Translations under genes and position numbers: made by a program
From: CAYSHJ01 sp964589725
GTDB lineage: Bacteria > Planctomycetota > Planctomycetia > Planctomycetales > Planctomycetaceae
Length of the DNA stretch: 16,901 bases
Assembly: GCA_964589725.1 (NCBI GenBank)
Contig: CAZPUJ010000498.1
Coordinates: 1-16,901, forward strand
Direction of reading: 5' to 3'
Part shown: piece by piece, positions 15,443-16,901 of the stretch
How the letters are laid out: every line of letters starts with the position of its first letter
Position numbering within the stretch: position 1 is the first letter of the stretch
Notes under the pieces: model-generated
What the model was told of the DNA's origin: nothing
What the model saw: the letters and a program-made list of their open reading frames with translations, nothing else
Database searches by the model: none

Positions 15443-16393
15443 CTACAGCCCAAACGATCTCTGCATCACTTCCGGCGCGATGCGCCCGAAGCGGTGCACT
15501 CGTCCCGTGTCGAGATTTTGGAACACGACTTCCGCCGGGCTGAAAAGATGCGGGTCGATCTTGTAGAAGTCTCGCCCCGCGTCTTCAAAGATTTCCGCAA
15601 ACGGCTTTCCATGTGCGGCCGATCCACTCGATGGCACCTTCGGGCCAATCGCCGCGATCGACTCGTCATCCCCGCGCACCATCAAGGTCACTCGGCCACC
15701 ATACAAAATTGCATCGTTCGTGCGGCCGATCCCCGCAACGTCATCCGCCGCGACCGGCGGCAGCGGAGCGACTCCGACCGCCGATCGAATCCGCCAGACA
15801 TCGAATCCCAACTCGAACAGCTTGTGCAGCGACGTCTCGACCGACCGAGCGACCACTTGCAAGTTCCCCGCGATGCTTGCTGTCCGAGCCGTCAACAAGA
15901 TCGTCCGATCGACAGGTACTCCCGTCTTCTCGGAGATGAGCGTGAAGACCCCGTCGGTCGGCAGCTTGCTCGTTTCGAGGACGCCGATCGCATGGTTGCT
16001 TGATTCGCGATAGTCCAACTTCTCGAATAATTCCTCGCGAGCCGCCGCCGCGCGCATCGGTCCCGACCCCATCGCGAAGAATTTGCCGACGCTGATTTGC
16101 CATCCCGCGTATTGACTCAGCAAACACGCCTCGACCGGCGAGTCCGTGACGATTTGCACATGCGGCCACGTCACACCCGCGACCTCACCCGGCACAATCC
16201 GCACCTCACCCAGTCCCGCCAAACAGACCTCGGCCATCAGTCGCCCGGACTCAAGCCCGCCTTCCGCCTTCACGCCGAGATCGACCACGCAGCCGCCGTT
16301 GTCGTGCTCAATCAGCGTGCCGCGCAGATCGCCTACTCGCGGCAAAATCGCGTCGACGAGCTGATAGGCTCGGTGGTTCAACATCTCGGACAT
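15443..16393 (-). CDS. mch: Methenyltetrahydromethanopterin cyclohydrolase (316 aa)
   Basis: Mch converts methenyl-H4MPT to N5-formyl-H4MPT and back in the H4MPT-linked C1 pathway for formaldehyde oxidation. Seen are LNHRAYQLVD (5-14), EGGLESGRLMAEVCLAGLG (44-62), VTDSPVEACLLSQYAGW (82-98), KFFAMGSGPMRAAAAREELF (104-123), SSNHAIGVLETSKLPTD (131-147), and the C-terminal segment FYKIDPHLFSPAEVVFQNLD. Length is typical (about 310-325). The ATG at 16393 has GAGGA about 10 nt upstream. It follows the Cys-rich hypothetical gene by 24 bp and leads into the ATP-grasp gene, so all three are probably one transcript. Among bacteria this enzyme is largely limited to methylotrophic proteobacteria, planctomycetes and a few others. 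Confidence 0.97.
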   Translation of the reverse strand: MSEMLNHRAYQLVDAILPRVGDLRGTLIEHDNGGCVVDLGVKAEGGLESGRLMAEVCLAGLGEVRIVPGEVAGVTWPHVQIVTDSPVEACLLSQYAGWQISVGKFFAMGSGPMRAAAAREELFEKLDYRESSNHAIGVLETSKLPTDGVFTLISEKTGVPVDRTILLTARTASIAGNLQVVARSVETSLHKLFELGFDVWRIRSAVGVAPLPPVAADDVAGIGRTNDAILYGGRVTLMVRGDDESIAAIGPKVPSSGSAAHGKPFAEIFEDAGRDFYKIDPHLFSPAEVVFQNLDTGRVHRFGRIAPEVMQRSFGL

Positions 16394-16417
16394 CGAAGTT
16401 CATTCCTCGTGGATTAC

Positions 16418-16901
16418 CTACGGCTTGCCACCGGCGGCCGGCTGCCCGCTGTCGGCCTTGCCCTTCATCGGCACACGCACATACTTCGGCAACTCCTGCG
16501 GTTGCAACCGCAGCCGAATGTCCTCCTGGCAGCAATCGCACGGTTTGATTTCGTACATCGGGATCGAGCAGACATCACACCAGTAATCCATGTACTGCCG
16601 AGTCTCCTTCTCGTCGAAGACGAAGATCATCAGCACCTGCAAGTACGGCACACCTTTCTTTCGAGCACCGACCAAATCGACTCGCCGATCTCGCAGCCGC
16701 TCGTCTTGAAACAACGCTCGCCCACGCCAATCCGGCACGATCGGAATCAACTCGCCGTCGTCGGTTTCGAGAACGACTTGCTTCTTGAACTCGTCGAACG
16801 ATTTGATGCCCCGCCGCTTGAGAGCATCTTGCAGGATCACGACCTTGCCGCTGAAAAGCTCCTTCGAGGCGCCGTCCATGTCCTTCGCGGCGGGCCTTGA
16901 A
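16418..16901 (-). CDS. Cys-rich conserved-looking protein upstream of mch, probably truncated at the window edge
   Basis: The first ATG is at 16879, but the frame is open to the window edge without a stop, so the true N-terminus may lie outside. From the ATG there are 153 residues. The N-terminal part (FSGKVVILQDALKRRG ... QVVLETDDGELIPIVPDWRG) looks beta-rich. It is followed by GVPYLQVLMIFVFDE and a Cys cluster WCDVCSIPMYEIKPCDCCQE with Cys101, Cys104, Cys114, Cys116 and Cys117, suggesting a metal (zinc or Fe-S) site. The C-terminus is low-complexity Gly/Lys/Pro. I recall similar planctomycete proteins but no function. The 24-bp gap to mch points to cotranscription; a role in H4MPT metabolism is only inferred. 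Confidence 0.75.
   Translation of the reverse strand, partial: SRPAAKDMDGASKELFSGKVVILQDALKRRGIKSFDEFKKQVVLETDDGELIPIVPDWRGRALFQDERLRDRRVDLVGARKKGVPYLQVLMIFVFDEKETRQYMDYWCDVCSIPMYEIKPCDCCQEDIRLRLQPQELPKYVRVPMKGKADSGQPAAGGKP

Noticed and set aside
16097..16900. Plus-strand frame of about 267 codons
   Set aside because: It is antisense to mch and the Cys-rich gene; no motif recognised.

Overview
The window looks like chromosomal DNA of a planctomycete (Planctomycetota). The strongest evidence is a bacterial methenyl-tetrahydromethanopterin cyclohydrolase (mch) next to an ATP-grasp ligase gene. Supporting signs are an ECF sigma factor with a zinc-finger anti-sigma factor, an FHA-domain protein with a long Pro/Gln/Met-rich tail, several small proteins that resemble uncharacterised planctomycete families, and GC-rich paired palindromic repeats. 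This assignment rests on gene content recognised by eye, not on a database search. I see no rRNA, tRNA, CRISPR array, transposase or phage gene.

Layout. (1) 2-508 (+) is the 3' end of a SpoIIE/RsbU-type PP2C phosphatase. It converges on a 112-residue Arg-rich protein (524-862, -). A GC-mixed stretch follows with an unlisted 43-residue ORF (1052-1183, -). (2) 1309-4446 (-) is a regulatory operon: ECF sigma factor, membrane-anchored zinc-finger anti-sigma factor and a large exported protein, the last two joined by a TGATG overlap. (3) 4489-6097 (-) holds an FHA protein, a 71-residue conserved-looking protein and a possible 30-codon ORF in frame after its stop. (4) 6328-12172 (-) is a metabolic run in transcription order: degenerate YrdC/arginine-phosphatase fusion, rpiB, gcvH, gcvPA, gcvPB and a LipM/LplA-type lipoyl-attachment enzyme. 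No gcvT lies in the window. (5) A 385-bp divergent gap leads to a SAM methyltransferase (12558-13322, +), which converges with a 4-bp overlap on an inositol-monophosphatase-family phosphatase (13319-14245, -). (6) 14325-14434 is a head-to-head pair of REP-like palindromes. (7) 14475-16901 (-) is a tetrahydromethanopterin (H4MPT)-associated operon: a Cys-rich hypothetical protein cut by the window edge, mch and an ATP-grasp ligase. A third copy of the palindromic repeat sits in frame inside the ligase gene.

How the genes fit together. GcvPA/GcvPB decarboxylate glycine and load the aminomethyl group on lipoylated GcvH. The LipM-like enzyme, overlapping gcvPB by 40 bp, is the obvious candidate to supply octanoyl or lipoyl groups to GcvH Lys62. 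The glycine system produces C1 units on folate, while Mch works on C1 units carried by H4MPT, so the window holds parts of two C1 carrier systems. The YrdC-arginine phosphatase fusion beside rpiB mirrors the Bacillus ywlC-ywlE-ywlF order. Here the YrdC half has lost its recognisable catalytic motifs.

The best leads for something undescribed are the fusion with a decayed YrdC domain, the REP-like element translated inside the ATP-grasp ligase, and the two small unannotated ORFs.
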